This document shows positions 32,216 to 39,105 of a stretch of 39,105 bases of DNA, one piece after another (positions within the stretch are counted from its first letter, which is position 1; the number at the start of each line of letters is the position of its first letter). The translations under genes and the position numbers were made by a program. This DNA comes from Streptomyces panaciradicis (GTDB taxonomy: Bacteria > Actinomycetota > Actinomycetes > Streptomycetales > Streptomycetaceae). The stretch lies in assembly GCF_023516615.1 (NCBI RefSeq), contig NZ_JAMGBF010000151.1, forward strand, positions 1-39,105, in the 5' to 3' direction. The notes under the pieces are model-generated. The model saw nothing but the letters and a program-made list of their open reading frames with translations. It was not told the DNA's origin and did no database searches.

Positions 32216-33970
32216 TCACGGCAGAGGCGGGTAGGCGTTCTGCATGAGCTGCCGGAACTGGGCGGAGAACCAGTGCCCGGCCAGCGGCGCGTTCGCCAGG
32301 GCGCCCGTGGGGTTGTTGCCGTTGAGGACGTTGCCGCCGTAGGTGGGGTCGCACATGCGGTCGAAGCCCTTGCCCTCGTCGTTGGCGACGGCGGAGCTGG
32401 CACCGTCGGACTCGCCCGGGGGCTTGACCCAGACGTAGGCGTCGATCCCGGCGGCCGGGGACGCGGTGGGCCGCTCGCCGAGGCCGGCGCCGCTCTGGTT
32501 GCACCAGTTGCCGGCGTGGATGCGCCGGTCGATGCGGCTGCCGTTGACGTAGTCGTCGACGGAGGTCAGCGGTCCCGGGCCGGTGGGCCGGGCGGAGCCG
32601 CCCCAGCCGTTGCGGGAGGTGTCGATCAGCATGCCGAGACCGGAGTCGAACCCGGCCGCGACCAGCTTGTCCCGCAGCGCGACGGCGTACGACTGCTCGT
32701 CGACGTACTGGTTCCAGTCGACCCACTTCGACTGGCGCACGGTCTGTCCGTTCACCGTGTCGGTGACCTTGAAGTTCGGTTCCTTGGTGGGGCTGTAGTT
32801 GGCGGTGTTGACGATGAACCCGGCCACGTCGTTCACGCTCGCGCCGTTGGTCGTGGCGACCTTGGCGAACTCCTGCACGGCCGGCCCGAGGTTGCTGTCC
32901 CAGCCGAGCCACCCGTGGTGACCGGCGTCGATGTAGTTGTAGACGTTGGGGACGGCGCCGAGCTTGGACAGTGCGTACGACACGCCCTTCTCGTAGTTGC
33001 CGTTGCTCTTCATGGTCACGCAGGCGGCGGTGGTGCTGTTGGTGCCACCGGCGTTGGTGACCAGGTTGGGCAGCGAGTCGGGCTCGATGACCGTGGCGAT
33101 CCGCAGGCCCGCGTACTTGGGGTCGGCGAGGATCGCGGCGATGGGGTCGATGTACTGGGACTTGTACTTGTCGATGTCGTCCGGTCCGAGTTCGCCGTTG
33201 GACGCGAGCGCGGCGCAGTCGCGGCCGGGCAGGTCGTAGATGACCAGCTGGACGACCAGCTCGCCGGAGCCCTTCTGCTTCAGCGCCTCGTCGAGGTGGG
33301 CGCGCAGGCCCATGCCGCCGTTGACCCCGTTGATCGCGGCGATCCGGTCGAGCCATACGGCGGTGGGCTGGTCGGCGATCCGGCTGCCGCCCGGTTCTGC
33401 CGCGGCGTGGGCCGACCACTCGGGGTTCACATACCCCTTGGCCCCGGCGTAGGGGTTGGCGACCCGGTTCCCGGTGCCTCCGCCGCCGGTGCCGCCGCCC
33501 CCGCCCCCGCCCCCGCCCCCGGTGCCGCCTCCGCCGCCCGAGCCGCTGCCGTCGTCGACGTTGCAGGTGACACCGTCGAGGGTGAAGGTCGCGGGCACGG
33601 AGTTGGTCCCGCTGTAGGAGCCGTTGAAGCCGAAGCTGACCGAACCACCGGCCGCCAGCGTGCCGTTGTAGGTCTCGTTGGCGGCGGTGACCGCGGTACC
33701 GCTCTGAGTGATCTTCGCGCTCCAGCCGCTGGTGATGCGCTGGCTGCCGGCGTACGACCACTTCAGCGACCAACTCGACTTCGCGGCCGCGTTGTTGGTG
33801 ACCGTGACGGCGGCGGTGAAGCCGGTGTCCCACTGGTTCTGGATCTTGTAGTCCACCGTGCAGGGCACGGAGGCGACGGCGGCACCGGCCGGTGCCGCGA
33901 GGAACGCTGTCCCCGAGGTCCCGGCGACCAGTGCCAGCGCGGCGACGAGGGGCAGTCTTGTACGACTCAT
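32216..33970 (-). CDS. Secreted GH6 cellulase (cellobiohydrolase type) with N-terminal CBM2
   Basis: 584 residues from ATG 33970 with AAGGGAGAAGGA upstream. A signal peptide of about 30 residues (ending APAGA) precedes a family 2 cellulose-binding module at about 35-138 (VDYKIQNQWDTGFTAAVTVTN, then SYSGTN and FTLDGVTC). A linker at about 139-168 is nearly pure Gly/Thr. The GH6 catalytic domain (170-584) contains the conserved YDLPGRDCAA, IATVIEPDSLPNLVTN, HHGWLGW and DTSRNGWGG, with Asp in the RDC motif as the probable catalytic acid. GH6 enzymes with this loop-rich arrangement release cellobiose from chain ends. The gene is divergent from the GH12 gene; an imperfect CebR-type box is 350 bp upstream, so induction by cellobiose is likely. 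Confidence 0.95.
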   Translation of the reverse strand: MSRTRLPLVAALALVAGTSGTAFLAAPAGAAVASVPCTVDYKIQNQWDTGFTAAVTVTNNAAAKSSWSLKWSYAGSQRITSGWSAKITQSGTAVTAANETYNGTLAAGGSVSFGFNGSYSGTNSVPATFTLDGVTCNVDDGSGSGGGGGTGGGGGGGGGGTGGGGTGNRVANPYAGAKGYVNPEWSAHAAAEPGGSRIADQPTAVWLDRIAAINGVNGGMGLRAHLDEALKQKGSGELVVQLVIYDLPGRDCAALASNGELGPDDIDKYKSQYIDPIAAILADPKYAGLRIATVIEPDSLPNLVTNAGGTNSTTAACVTMKSNGNYEKGVSYALSKLGAVPNVYNYIDAGHHGWLGWDSNLGPAVQEFAKVATTNGASVNDVAGFIVNTANYSPTKEPNFKVTDTVNGQTVRQSKWVDWNQYVDEQSYAVALRDKLVAAGFDSGLGMLIDTSRNGWGGSARPTGPGPLTSVDDYVNGSRIDRRIHAGNWCNQSGAGLGERPTASPAAGIDAYVWVKPPGESDGASSAVANDEGKGFDRMCDPTYGGNVLNGNNPTGALANAPLAGHWFSAQFRQLMQNAYPPLP

Positions 33971-34321
33971 GAGTACGGGTTCCTTCTCCCTTGAGTGGTG
34001 ATCACGGGTTCAAGGAGTGCGGGTGTTCGTGCAGCGCACGAGGGCGTGTGGGCGCGCCGCGGTCGGCGCGGACCAGGAATGCCCGGTGCGGGAAACGGCC
34101 GGTTCACCGGCCGGAGGAAGGGCTGATCGCCATGCCGTCCGCCGGGCGGCCTCACGTGCTCCGGCCGCGGCGCGTGCGCGCCGCCTGCGCCGAGGAGACC
34201 GGCAGGCCCGGGCTCCGGTCGGGCGGGGCCTCGTCGGCGATGGGTAAAAGCACTGAATGCGGGGGGTGTCGCATGAGCGACTCCTTGCAGCTTGGCGCGC
34301 CGTGACGGACGCGTCGAGTGA

Positions 34322-34335
34322 TGGAATCGCTCCCA
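34322..34335. promoter_or_regulatory. Imperfect CebR-type operator upstream of GH6
   Basis: TGGAATCGCTCCCA matches 12 of 14 positions of TGGGAGCGCTCCCA, the 14-bp cellulase-gene palindrome bound by CebR in Streptomyces. The right half is perfect, the left half has two changes. It is nearest to the GH6 gene, 351 bp from its start. Confidence 0.5.
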
Positions 34336-34435
34336 CTGGTGCAACGGACGGTAGCGCCAACACAACTGATTGCACAGGGGTGTTGCTCGACTTTTCCGTA
34401 CTGGTTCGGATCGAACGATTCAACTTCTTGAAGGC

Positions 34436-34464
34436 TTGACCGCAGCCGTGACCGTCCCCACTAT
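34436..34464 (+). promoter_or_regulatory. Candidate promoter immediately before a CebR box
   Basis: TTGACC (5 of 6 matches to TTGACA) and CACTAT (3 of 6 to TATAAT) lie 17 bp apart, and the perfect CebR box starts at the next base, so a bound repressor would cover the start site. It is 422 bp from the GH12 start, which implies a long leader or a second promoter closer to the gene. Confidence 0.4.
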
Positions 34465-34478
34465 TGGGAGCGCTCCCA
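34465..34478. promoter_or_regulatory. Perfect CebR-type operator TGGGAGCGCTCCCA (distal)
   Basis: The 14-bp palindrome is identical to the known Streptomyces cellulase operator recognised by the LacI-family repressor CebR, which is released by cellobiose or cellotriose. It abuts a candidate -10 element. Confidence 0.85.
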
Positions 34479-34823
34479 CTGGTTCAAGCCTTGACCCCCC
34501 TCGAGCCGCACTCGCAAGGAGGGAACCAGAAACATGGATCCCGCACGCGCGCACGGAGTCGGGCCATGGTCCGCGTCGAACGCCGGCCGGCGCGGCCCGC
34601 GGTCCTTCTGTCACGATCCACCGCGCCGGCATCCGGCCGGCGGTCCCCTGGCTCGTACGCGGAGCCCTTCGAATCGCCCCTCTCCGAGCTCCGCGTGCGC
34701 GACTCCGTCGTAGGCCGACGGGGTCACCGCGCCGGGCGGCCCTCAATCCCCCCGAGGGTCGCCCGGCCCCTCCTCTTGTCAGGAGCATGATCGCATCGCG
34801 CATCATGTCCGCTCAGATCGAGG

Positions 34824-34837
34824 TGGGAGCGCTCCCA
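34824..34837. promoter_or_regulatory. Perfect CebR-type operator TGGGAGCGCTCCCA (proximal to GH12)
   Basis: Identical to the 34465 copy and 49 bp upstream of the GH12 start. Two perfect copies 359 bp apart could allow looping by a tetrameric or dimer-of-dimers repressor, or mark two separate promoters. Confidence 0.87.
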
Positions 34838-34886
34838 AGTCGAACGCCGCTCCCGCCGTCCCCTCACACCCCCACGGAGGAACCGC

Positions 34887-36011
34887 ATGCAACAGTCGAA
34901 ACCCCGAGCCGGTGCGCGCGCCCTGCTCGGCGCGCTGCTCACCTCGCTCCTCGCCCTGACGGCGCTCTTCACCGCCACCTCGCCGTCGCACGCCGACACG
35001 ACCATCTGCGAGCAGTACGGCTCGACGACGATCCAGGGCCGCTACGTCGTCCAGAACAACCGCTGGGGAACCAGCGCCACCCAGTGCATCACCGTCACGA
35101 ACTCCGGCTTCCGGATCGCCCAGGCCGACGGCTCGGTCCCGACCAACGGCGGCCCGAAGTCCTACCCGTCGGTGTTCAACGGCTGCCACTACACCAACTG
35201 CTCACCCGGCACCAACCTCCCGGCCCGGCTGAGCTCGATCTCGAGCGCCCCCTCGAGCATCTCCTACAGCTACGTGAGCAACGCGGTCTACGACGCCGCG
35301 TACGACATCTGGCTGGACCCCACGCCCCGCACCGACGGCGTCAATCGCACCGAGATCATGATCTGGCTCAACCACACGGGGCCGGTGCAGCCGGTCGGCT
35401 CGCAGACCGGAACCGCCTCCGTCGCCGGGCGTTCGTGGCAGGTGTGGTCGGGCAACAACGGCTCCAACGACGTGCTGTCCTTCGTCGCGCCGTCGGCGAT
35501 CGACAGCTGGAGCTTCGACGTGATGGACTTCCTCCGGCAGGCCGTCTCCCGCGGACTCGCGCAGGACAACTGGTACCTGACGAGTGTTCAGGCGGGCTTC
35601 GAGCCCTGGCAGAACGGCGCCGGACTGGCCGTGACGTCGTTCTCCTCGTCGGTGAACCTCGGCGGGGGCACGCCCGGCGGCCCGGGCGGCTCGTCGGCCT
35701 GCAAGGTGACCTACGGCACGAACGTGTGGCAGGGCGGCTTCACCGCTGACGTCACGGTGGCCAACACCGGTTCCTCCCCGGTGAACGGCTGGAATCTCGC
35801 CTTCACCCTGCCCGCGGGACAGAAGATCACCAGCGCGTGGAACGCCGCCCTCTCCGGCTCCTCGGGGGCGGTCACGGCCGGGGGCACGCAGTACAACGGG
35901 AGCATCGCCGCCGGGGCGCAGGTCTCCTTCGGCTTCCAGGGCACCTACGACGGCAGCTTCGCCAAACCGGCCGGCTTCAGCCTGAACGGAACGGCCTGCA
36001 CCACGGCGTAG
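34887..36011 (+). CDS. Secreted GH12 endoglucanase with C-terminal CBM2
   Basis: 374 residues from ATG 34887 with GGAGGAA about 4 nt upstream. The signal peptide ends near TSPSHA-DTT (residue 36). The GH12 jelly-roll (40-255) shows the family order CEQYGSTTIQGRYVVQNNRWG, EIMIWLNHTG with the nucleophile Glu156, and QAGFEPWQNG with the acid/base Glu239. A Gly/Pro linker (258-270) leads to a CBM2 (271-374, CKVTYGTNVWQGGFTADVTVANTG and FSLNGTACT). The protein should cut internal beta-1,4 bonds in amorphous cellulose or beta-glucan and anchor on crystalline cellulose. Opposed to it is the GH6 exo-enzyme, so the pair gives endo/exo synergy under shared CebR-type control. Confidence 0.95.
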   Translation: MQQSKPRAGARALLGALLTSLLALTALFTATSPSHADTTICEQYGSTTIQGRYVVQNNRWGTSATQCITVTNSGFRIAQADGSVPTNGGPKSYPSVFNGCHYTNCSPGTNLPARLSSISSAPSSISYSYVSNAVYDAAYDIWLDPTPRTDGVNRTEIMIWLNHTGPVQPVGSQTGTASVAGRSWQVWSGNNGSNDVLSFVAPSAIDSWSFDVMDFLRQAVSRGLAQDNWYLTSVQAGFEPWQNGAGLAVTSFSSSVNLGGGTPGGPGGSSACKVTYGTNVWQGGFTADVTVANTGSSPVNGWNLAFTLPAGQKITSAWNAALSGSSGAVTAGGTQYNGSIAAGAQVSFGFQGTYDGSFAKPAGFSLNGTACTTA

Positions 36012-36198
36012 GGACGCCGCCGCGCAGCGCCTGACGGCCGTCCGGCCGCATGCGACCGGGACCGAACCCTCCGCCACCTCCCTCGCGACCGTCCCCGATC
36101 CCGACTTCCGCTCATCGGCGCCCAGTTGATGATGCGCCGAACGTCGTGCGCCCCGCACCTCGGGCCGTAGGATCGGTGATCTCGTGGGGGAGGTGGTG

Positions 36199-37221
36199 AT
36201 GGGCAAGCGACGCCCTGGGGCGCCGACGCTGGAAGAGGTGGCCGCTCACGCCGGGGTGGGGCGGGGCACGGTCTCCCGAGTCGTCAACAACGCGGCCGGA
36301 GTGAAGGAGTCGACGCGGCTGGCCGTGCAACGCGCCATCGAGGAACTGGGGTACGTGCCCAACCTGGCCGCCCGGTCGCTGGCCGGGCGAGGAGCCGACG
36401 CCGTGGCCCTCGTGCTCACGGAACCGGACTGGAGGATGTTCGCCGAGCCGTTCTTCTCGGAGATCGTCCGCTCCCTCGGCGACGCGCTGGCGGACACCGG
36501 GATGCAACTGCTGCTGACGCTGGTGCGTTCGCAGGACGAGCGCCGGCGGTTCCTGGAGTACGCACGCGGCGGACGGGTCGACGGCGTGCTGATGATGTCC
36601 GTGCACGCCGGTGATCGACTGCCGGACATGCTGGCCGAGGCCCGGTTGCCGACCGTGCTGCTGGGGCGCCGCTCGGGCGACGAGTACGTCAGCTATGTGG
36701 ACGCGGACAACGTTGGCGGTGCCCGCGACGCCGTGTCCCGTCTGCTGAAGCAGGGCCGCCGAACGATCGCCACGATCACCGGCCCGCTGGACATGTACGT
36801 CGCCCAGTGCCGGCTGCGCGGCTATCAGGACGCCCTGGACCTGGCCGGCCTGAAGGGCTCGCGGTCCCTGGTGGCCGAGGGCGACTTCACGGAGGACAGC
36901 GGGCGCCGCGCCATGGCCGAACTCCTGCGCCGGCACCCGGAGATCGACGGTGTCCTCGCGGCGTCGGACACCTCGGCGGCGGGCGCGCTGCAGGCGCTGC
37001 GAGCCGCGGGGCGGCGGGTACCGGAGGACGTCGCCGTGATCGGGTTCGACGACTTCTCGCTGGCCCAGCGCACCGAGCCCCGCCTGACGACCGTGCGTCA
37101 GCCCGTCGAGGAGATGGGGCGGGCCATGATCCGCCTGTTGCTGGAGGAGATGGAGGAGCCCTTCGTCGCCTGGCGCCACGTCATCCTGCGTACGGAACTC
37201 GTCGTCCGCGAATCGGCCTGA
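36199..37221 (+). CDS. LacI-family transcriptional regulator, CebR-like
   Basis: 340 residues from ATG 36199, 7 nt after GGGGGAGG; earlier in-frame GTG codons in the open frame are less well placed. The N-terminal helix-turn-helix (PTLEEVAAHAGVGRGTVSRVVNNAAGV) with the hinge helix VPNLAARSLAGRGADAVAL is followed by a periplasmic-binding-protein-like domain, including VDGVLMMSVHAGDRLP, VDADNVGGARDAVSRLL and IGFDDFSLAQRTEPRLTTVRQP. It is next to two cellulase genes with CebR-type boxes and carries the GRGTVSR recognition helix seen in CebR-like proteins, so cellobiose-responsive repression is likely. It could instead serve the arabinofuranosidase gene downstream, which has a different palindrome. 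No cebEFG transporter genes are in view. Confidence 0.9.
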   Translation: MGKRRPGAPTLEEVAAHAGVGRGTVSRVVNNAAGVKESTRLAVQRAIEELGYVPNLAARSLAGRGADAVALVLTEPDWRMFAEPFFSEIVRSLGDALADTGMQLLLTLVRSQDERRRFLEYARGGRVDGVLMMSVHAGDRLPDMLAEARLPTVLLGRRSGDEYVSYVDADNVGGARDAVSRLLKQGRRTIATITGPLDMYVAQCRLRGYQDALDLAGLKGSRSLVAEGDFTEDSGRRAMAELLRRHPEIDGVLAASDTSAAGALQALRAAGRRVPEDVAVIGFDDFSLAQRTEPRLTTVRQPVEEMGRAMIRLLLEEMEEPFVAWRHVILRTELVVRESA

Positions 37222-37784
37222 GCTCGCATTCCGCCAAGTGTCCTGCCTTGCAAGGCGAATCGGTTCGACGCAAGCGCTTCGACGGGGAGCCGCGACCGGC
37301 GGGAGACGGGGCTCGGCGGCCTGCCGCGGGACAAGTGCGGCGTCGGCGCGCCGGCAGGGTCCCGTCCGGCGGGAGCGCCTTCCGGCGTACCGGCGCCCCA
37401 GGGCCCATGGGACACGAACTCGCCCTGCTCATCGCCATGATGGCGGGTCCCCCGGAGGACCCGGGGGCGGCTGCGTCCTCCGGCGTCCGGTCGGCGGGTG
37501 CCCGCGCCGCAGGTGACCGTGCCGCGGTCCGTCCGCCGACGCACCGCAACTTTTCGACGGTGCAGACGACTTGCGAAGCGCGCCAATCAGCAGTCGAATC
37601 GATTCGCAACGAGGTTCACAGCAGGGGCCTTGGCACGCTCGAGTGCCCCGCGGGACAGGGAGCACCGTCTTCCCCCGAACCTCTCCGCGATCCCACTGCA
37701 CAACGGCACGTTCGAGCGCTTGGACATTCGTCAGCGCCACCACCACACCCCGAGCGGGTTGCGCCGGCACGGTAGGGAGCTCAG
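37222..37784. other. 563-bp intergenic region upstream of the arabinofuranosidase gene
   Basis: No gene is supported. The region contains palindromes: GCCTTGCAAGGC (37245-37256), CGAATCGGTTCG (37256-37267, one mismatch), AAGCGCTT (37272-37279), CGAATCGATTCG (37595-37606, perfect), and a related AGCGCT (37715-37720). The clear ribosome binding site TAGGGAG (37773-37779) precedes the next gene. Confidence 0.65.
37595..37606. promoter_or_regulatory. Palindrome CGAATCGATTCG, candidate operator
   Basis: A perfect 12-bp palindrome about 180 bp upstream of the arabinofuranosidase gene, with a near copy (CGAATCGGTTCG) at 37256-37267 just after the LacI gene. LacI-type regulators bind palindromes of this size with a central CG. 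It differs from the CebR box, so a separate sugar-responsive regulator, or another specificity of the adjacent LacI protein, is suggested. Confidence 0.4.
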
Positions 37785-39105
37785 ATGGGAAGCACACGTG
37801 ACAGACGCCGTCGGCTGCCCGGGCGCGGCGGCATCGAGCGGCTGCTCGCGGCGTTACGGCACCGGGGCGATCCGGCAGGGGCGTCGCCCGGAACACCGGT
37901 GCGCTCGGTCCGTTCCCGGTGGCGGACGTTGGCCCGGGCGACCGCCGCGGCCGCGCTCGTCGCCGGAACCCTGGCCGGGGCGGCGGCCACGGCCGGGTCG
38001 GCGCGTGCGGCCACGTCCGGCCCCTGCGACCTCTACGCGTCGGGCGGTACGCCCTGCGTCGCGGCGCACAGCACCACACGCGCGCTGTACGCCTCGTACA
38101 ACGGGCCGCTGTACCAGGTCCGGCGTTCCTCGGACAACACGACCCGGAACATCGGCGTCCTGAGCGCGGGCGGGTATGCCGACGCCTCCGCCCAGGACTC
38201 GTTCTGCTCCGGGACGACCTGCCTGATCACGGTGATCTACGACCAGTCGGGCCGCGGCAACAACCTCACCCAGGCGCCCGGCGGCGGCGCCGCGGGCGGC
38301 CCCGACAACCTCGCCAACGCCACCGCCGCACCCACCACGGTCGGCGGCCACAAGGCCTACGGCGTCTACGTGGCTCCCGGCACCGGCTACCGCAACAACC
38401 ACACCAACGGCATCGCCACCGGTGACAACCCCGAGGGCATGTACGCGATCCTCGACGGCACGCACTACAACGGGGGCTGCTGCTTCGACTACGGCAACGC
38501 CGAGACGGACAGCAACGACGACGGCAACGGCACCATGGAGGCCATCTACTTCGGCAACATCAAGGTCTGGGGCTACGGCAGCGGCAACGGCCCCTGGATC
38601 ATGGCCGACCTGGAGAACGGCCTCTTCTCCGGGGTGAACCAGCACTACAACGCGAATGACCCGAGCATCAATCACCGCTACACGACCGCCGTCATCAAGG
38701 GCGGCCCGAACCACTGGGCGATCCGCGGCGGCAACGCCCAGTCCGGTTCCCTGTCCACCTTCTACGACGGTGTGCGCCCCAACGTCGCGGGCTACAACCC
38801 GATGCGCAAGCAGGGCGCCATCATCCTGGGCATCGGCGGCGACAACAGCAAGGGTGCCCAAGGCACCTTCTACGAGGGCGCGATGACCTCCGGCTATCCC
38901 TCGGACGCCACCGAGAACGCCGTACAGGCCAACATCACCGCGGCCGGGTACGGCACCTCCTCCGGCGGCGCGAGCACCGGCGCGCTGCACGCGGTGGGCG
39001 CGGGCAAGTGCCTGGACGTGCCGAACTCGTCCACCACGGCCGGTACGCAGCTGCGGATCTGGGACTGCAGCGGTGGCGCCAACCAGACCTGGACCCGCAC
39101 GTCCG
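37785..39105 (+). CDS. Secreted GH54-type alpha-L-arabinofuranosidase with ricin-type (CBM13) domain, partial
   Basis: 440 codons are visible from ATG 37785 (TAGGGAG 5 nt upstream); the frame stays open to the window end, so the C-terminus is missing. A long basic N-terminal segment (about 50 residues, Arg-rich) precedes a hydrophobic Ala-rich core (ATAAAALVAGTLAGAAATAG) and a likely cleavage at ARA-ATSG. The mature part opens with GPCDLYASGGTPCVAAHSTTRALY and continues with YDQSGRGNNLTQAPGG, NNHTNGIATGDNPEGMYAI and DENGLFSG-like DLENGLFSG. This is the ArabFuran catalytic domain of GH54, typically about 310 residues. After a short GTSSGGAS linker, GAGKCLDVPNSSTTAGTQLRIWDCSGGANQTW begins a ricin-type carbohydrate-binding domain. 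It should remove arabinose side chains from arabinoxylan or arabinan. Confidence 0.9.
   Translation, partial: MGSTRDRRRRLPGRGGIERLLAALRHRGDPAGASPGTPVRSVRSRWRTLARATAAAALVAGTLAGAAATAGSARAATSGPCDLYASGGTPCVAAHSTTRALYASYNGPLYQVRRSSDNTTRNIGVLSAGGYADASAQDSFCSGTTCLITVIYDQSGRGNNLTQAPGGGAAGGPDNLANATAAPTTVGGHKAYGVYVAPGTGYRNNHTNGIATGDNPEGMYAILDGTHYNGGCCFDYGNAETDSNDDGNGTMEAIYFGNIKVWGYGSGNGPWIMADLENGLFSGVNQHYNANDPSINHRYTTAVIKGGPNHWAIRGGNAQSGSLSTFYDGVRPNVAGYNPMRKQGAIILGIGGDNSKGAQGTFYEGAMTSGYPSDATENAVQANITAAGYGTSSGGASTGALHAVGAGKCLDVPNSSTTAGTQLRIWDCSGGANQTWTRTS

Larger units (their letters stand above)
33971..34886. other. 916-bp divergent regulatory region between GH6 and GH12 cellulase genes
   Basis: There is no supported gene. 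The region holds three boxes of the CebR type: an imperfect copy at 34322-34335 (nearest GH6) and perfect copies at 34465-34478 and 34824-34837. A promoter candidate precedes the middle box (-35 TTGACC 34436-34441, 17 bp, -10 CACTAT 34459-34464). The stretches 33985-34310 and 34500-34790 contain only chance open frames. Confidence 0.75.

Noticed and set aside
33481..33540. CCGCCC-rich low-complexity DNA as a repeat element
   Set aside because: It encodes the Gly/Thr linker of the GH6 enzyme, which explains it fully.
1..39105. CRISPR array, tRNA/rRNA genes, insertion sequences or integrated element ends
   Set aside because: No evenly spaced direct repeats with unique spacers, no RNA-gene signatures, and no transposase or integrase motif was found.

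Overview
The window is chromosomal DNA from a high-GC actinomycete, almost certainly a Streptomyces. The grounds are the very strong G/C bias at third codon positions, GTG starts with purine-rich ribosome binding sites, and a family content typical of the genus: an AfsA-type protein, a SigB/SigF-type sigma factor, a DUF574 methyltransferase, SpoIIE/STAS/RsbW-like switches, and cellulases next to 14-bp CebR-type boxes. No rRNA, tRNA, CRISPR array, transposase or phage gene was seen.

Left part (1-9555). A partial DUF4383 membrane protein, an orphan AfsA-like hotdog protein and the decayed tail of a MarR regulator are followed by a two-domain VOC protein, a group 3 (SigB-type) sigma factor and a DUF5133 protein. 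Then comes a compact operon: a GCS2/YbdK-type carboxylate-amine ligase, a possible 38-codon microORF, an asparagine-synthetase-like amidotransferase of the N-acetylglutaminylglutamine (NAGGN) type, and an S9 peptidase. Ligase, amidotransferase and peptidase together suggest a pathway that makes, amidates and recycles a small peptide, possibly an osmolyte. This is the best candidate in the window for an undescribed system.

Middle left (9574-16650). A minus-strand partner-switching cluster encodes a roughly 1,390-residue histidine kinase/receiver/SpoIIE phosphatase/ATPase, a STAS protein overlapping it by 4 nt, a MEDS-STAS protein and a small RsbW-like ATPase. Divergent from it is a GlsB/YeaQ stress membrane protein, followed by a DUF6003-like protein. 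With the sigma factor, this gives the left half of the window a general-stress theme.

Middle (16667-31192). A very large secreted GH35 beta-galactosidase is followed by a DegT-type aminotransferase and a CelD/FemAB-like acyltransferase, both on the minus strand, with a 38-bp triple repeat covering the aminotransferase ribosome binding site. Next is a run of small genes: an internally deleted ArsR-type regulator, GatB/YqeY, DUF574 methyltransferase, DUF6204, a small unknown protein, a wrecked SpoIIE phosphatase pseudogene and an ANTAR-like protein. An AraC regulator then stands divergent to a monooxygenase/hydrolase pair and upstream of an SDR.

Right part (31289-39105). A secreted protein of unknown role is followed by a plant-polymer-degradation locus: GH6 cellulase with CBM2 (minus), GH12 endoglucanase with CBM2 (plus), a LacI/CebR-like regulator, and a GH54-type arabinofuranosidase with a ricin-type domain that runs off the end. 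Two perfect and one imperfect TGGGAGCGCTCCCA boxes lie between the two cellulases, and a different palindrome family precedes the arabinofuranosidase. Three separate decayed regulatory genes (MarR, ArsR, SpoIIE) mark this as a region undergoing gene loss.
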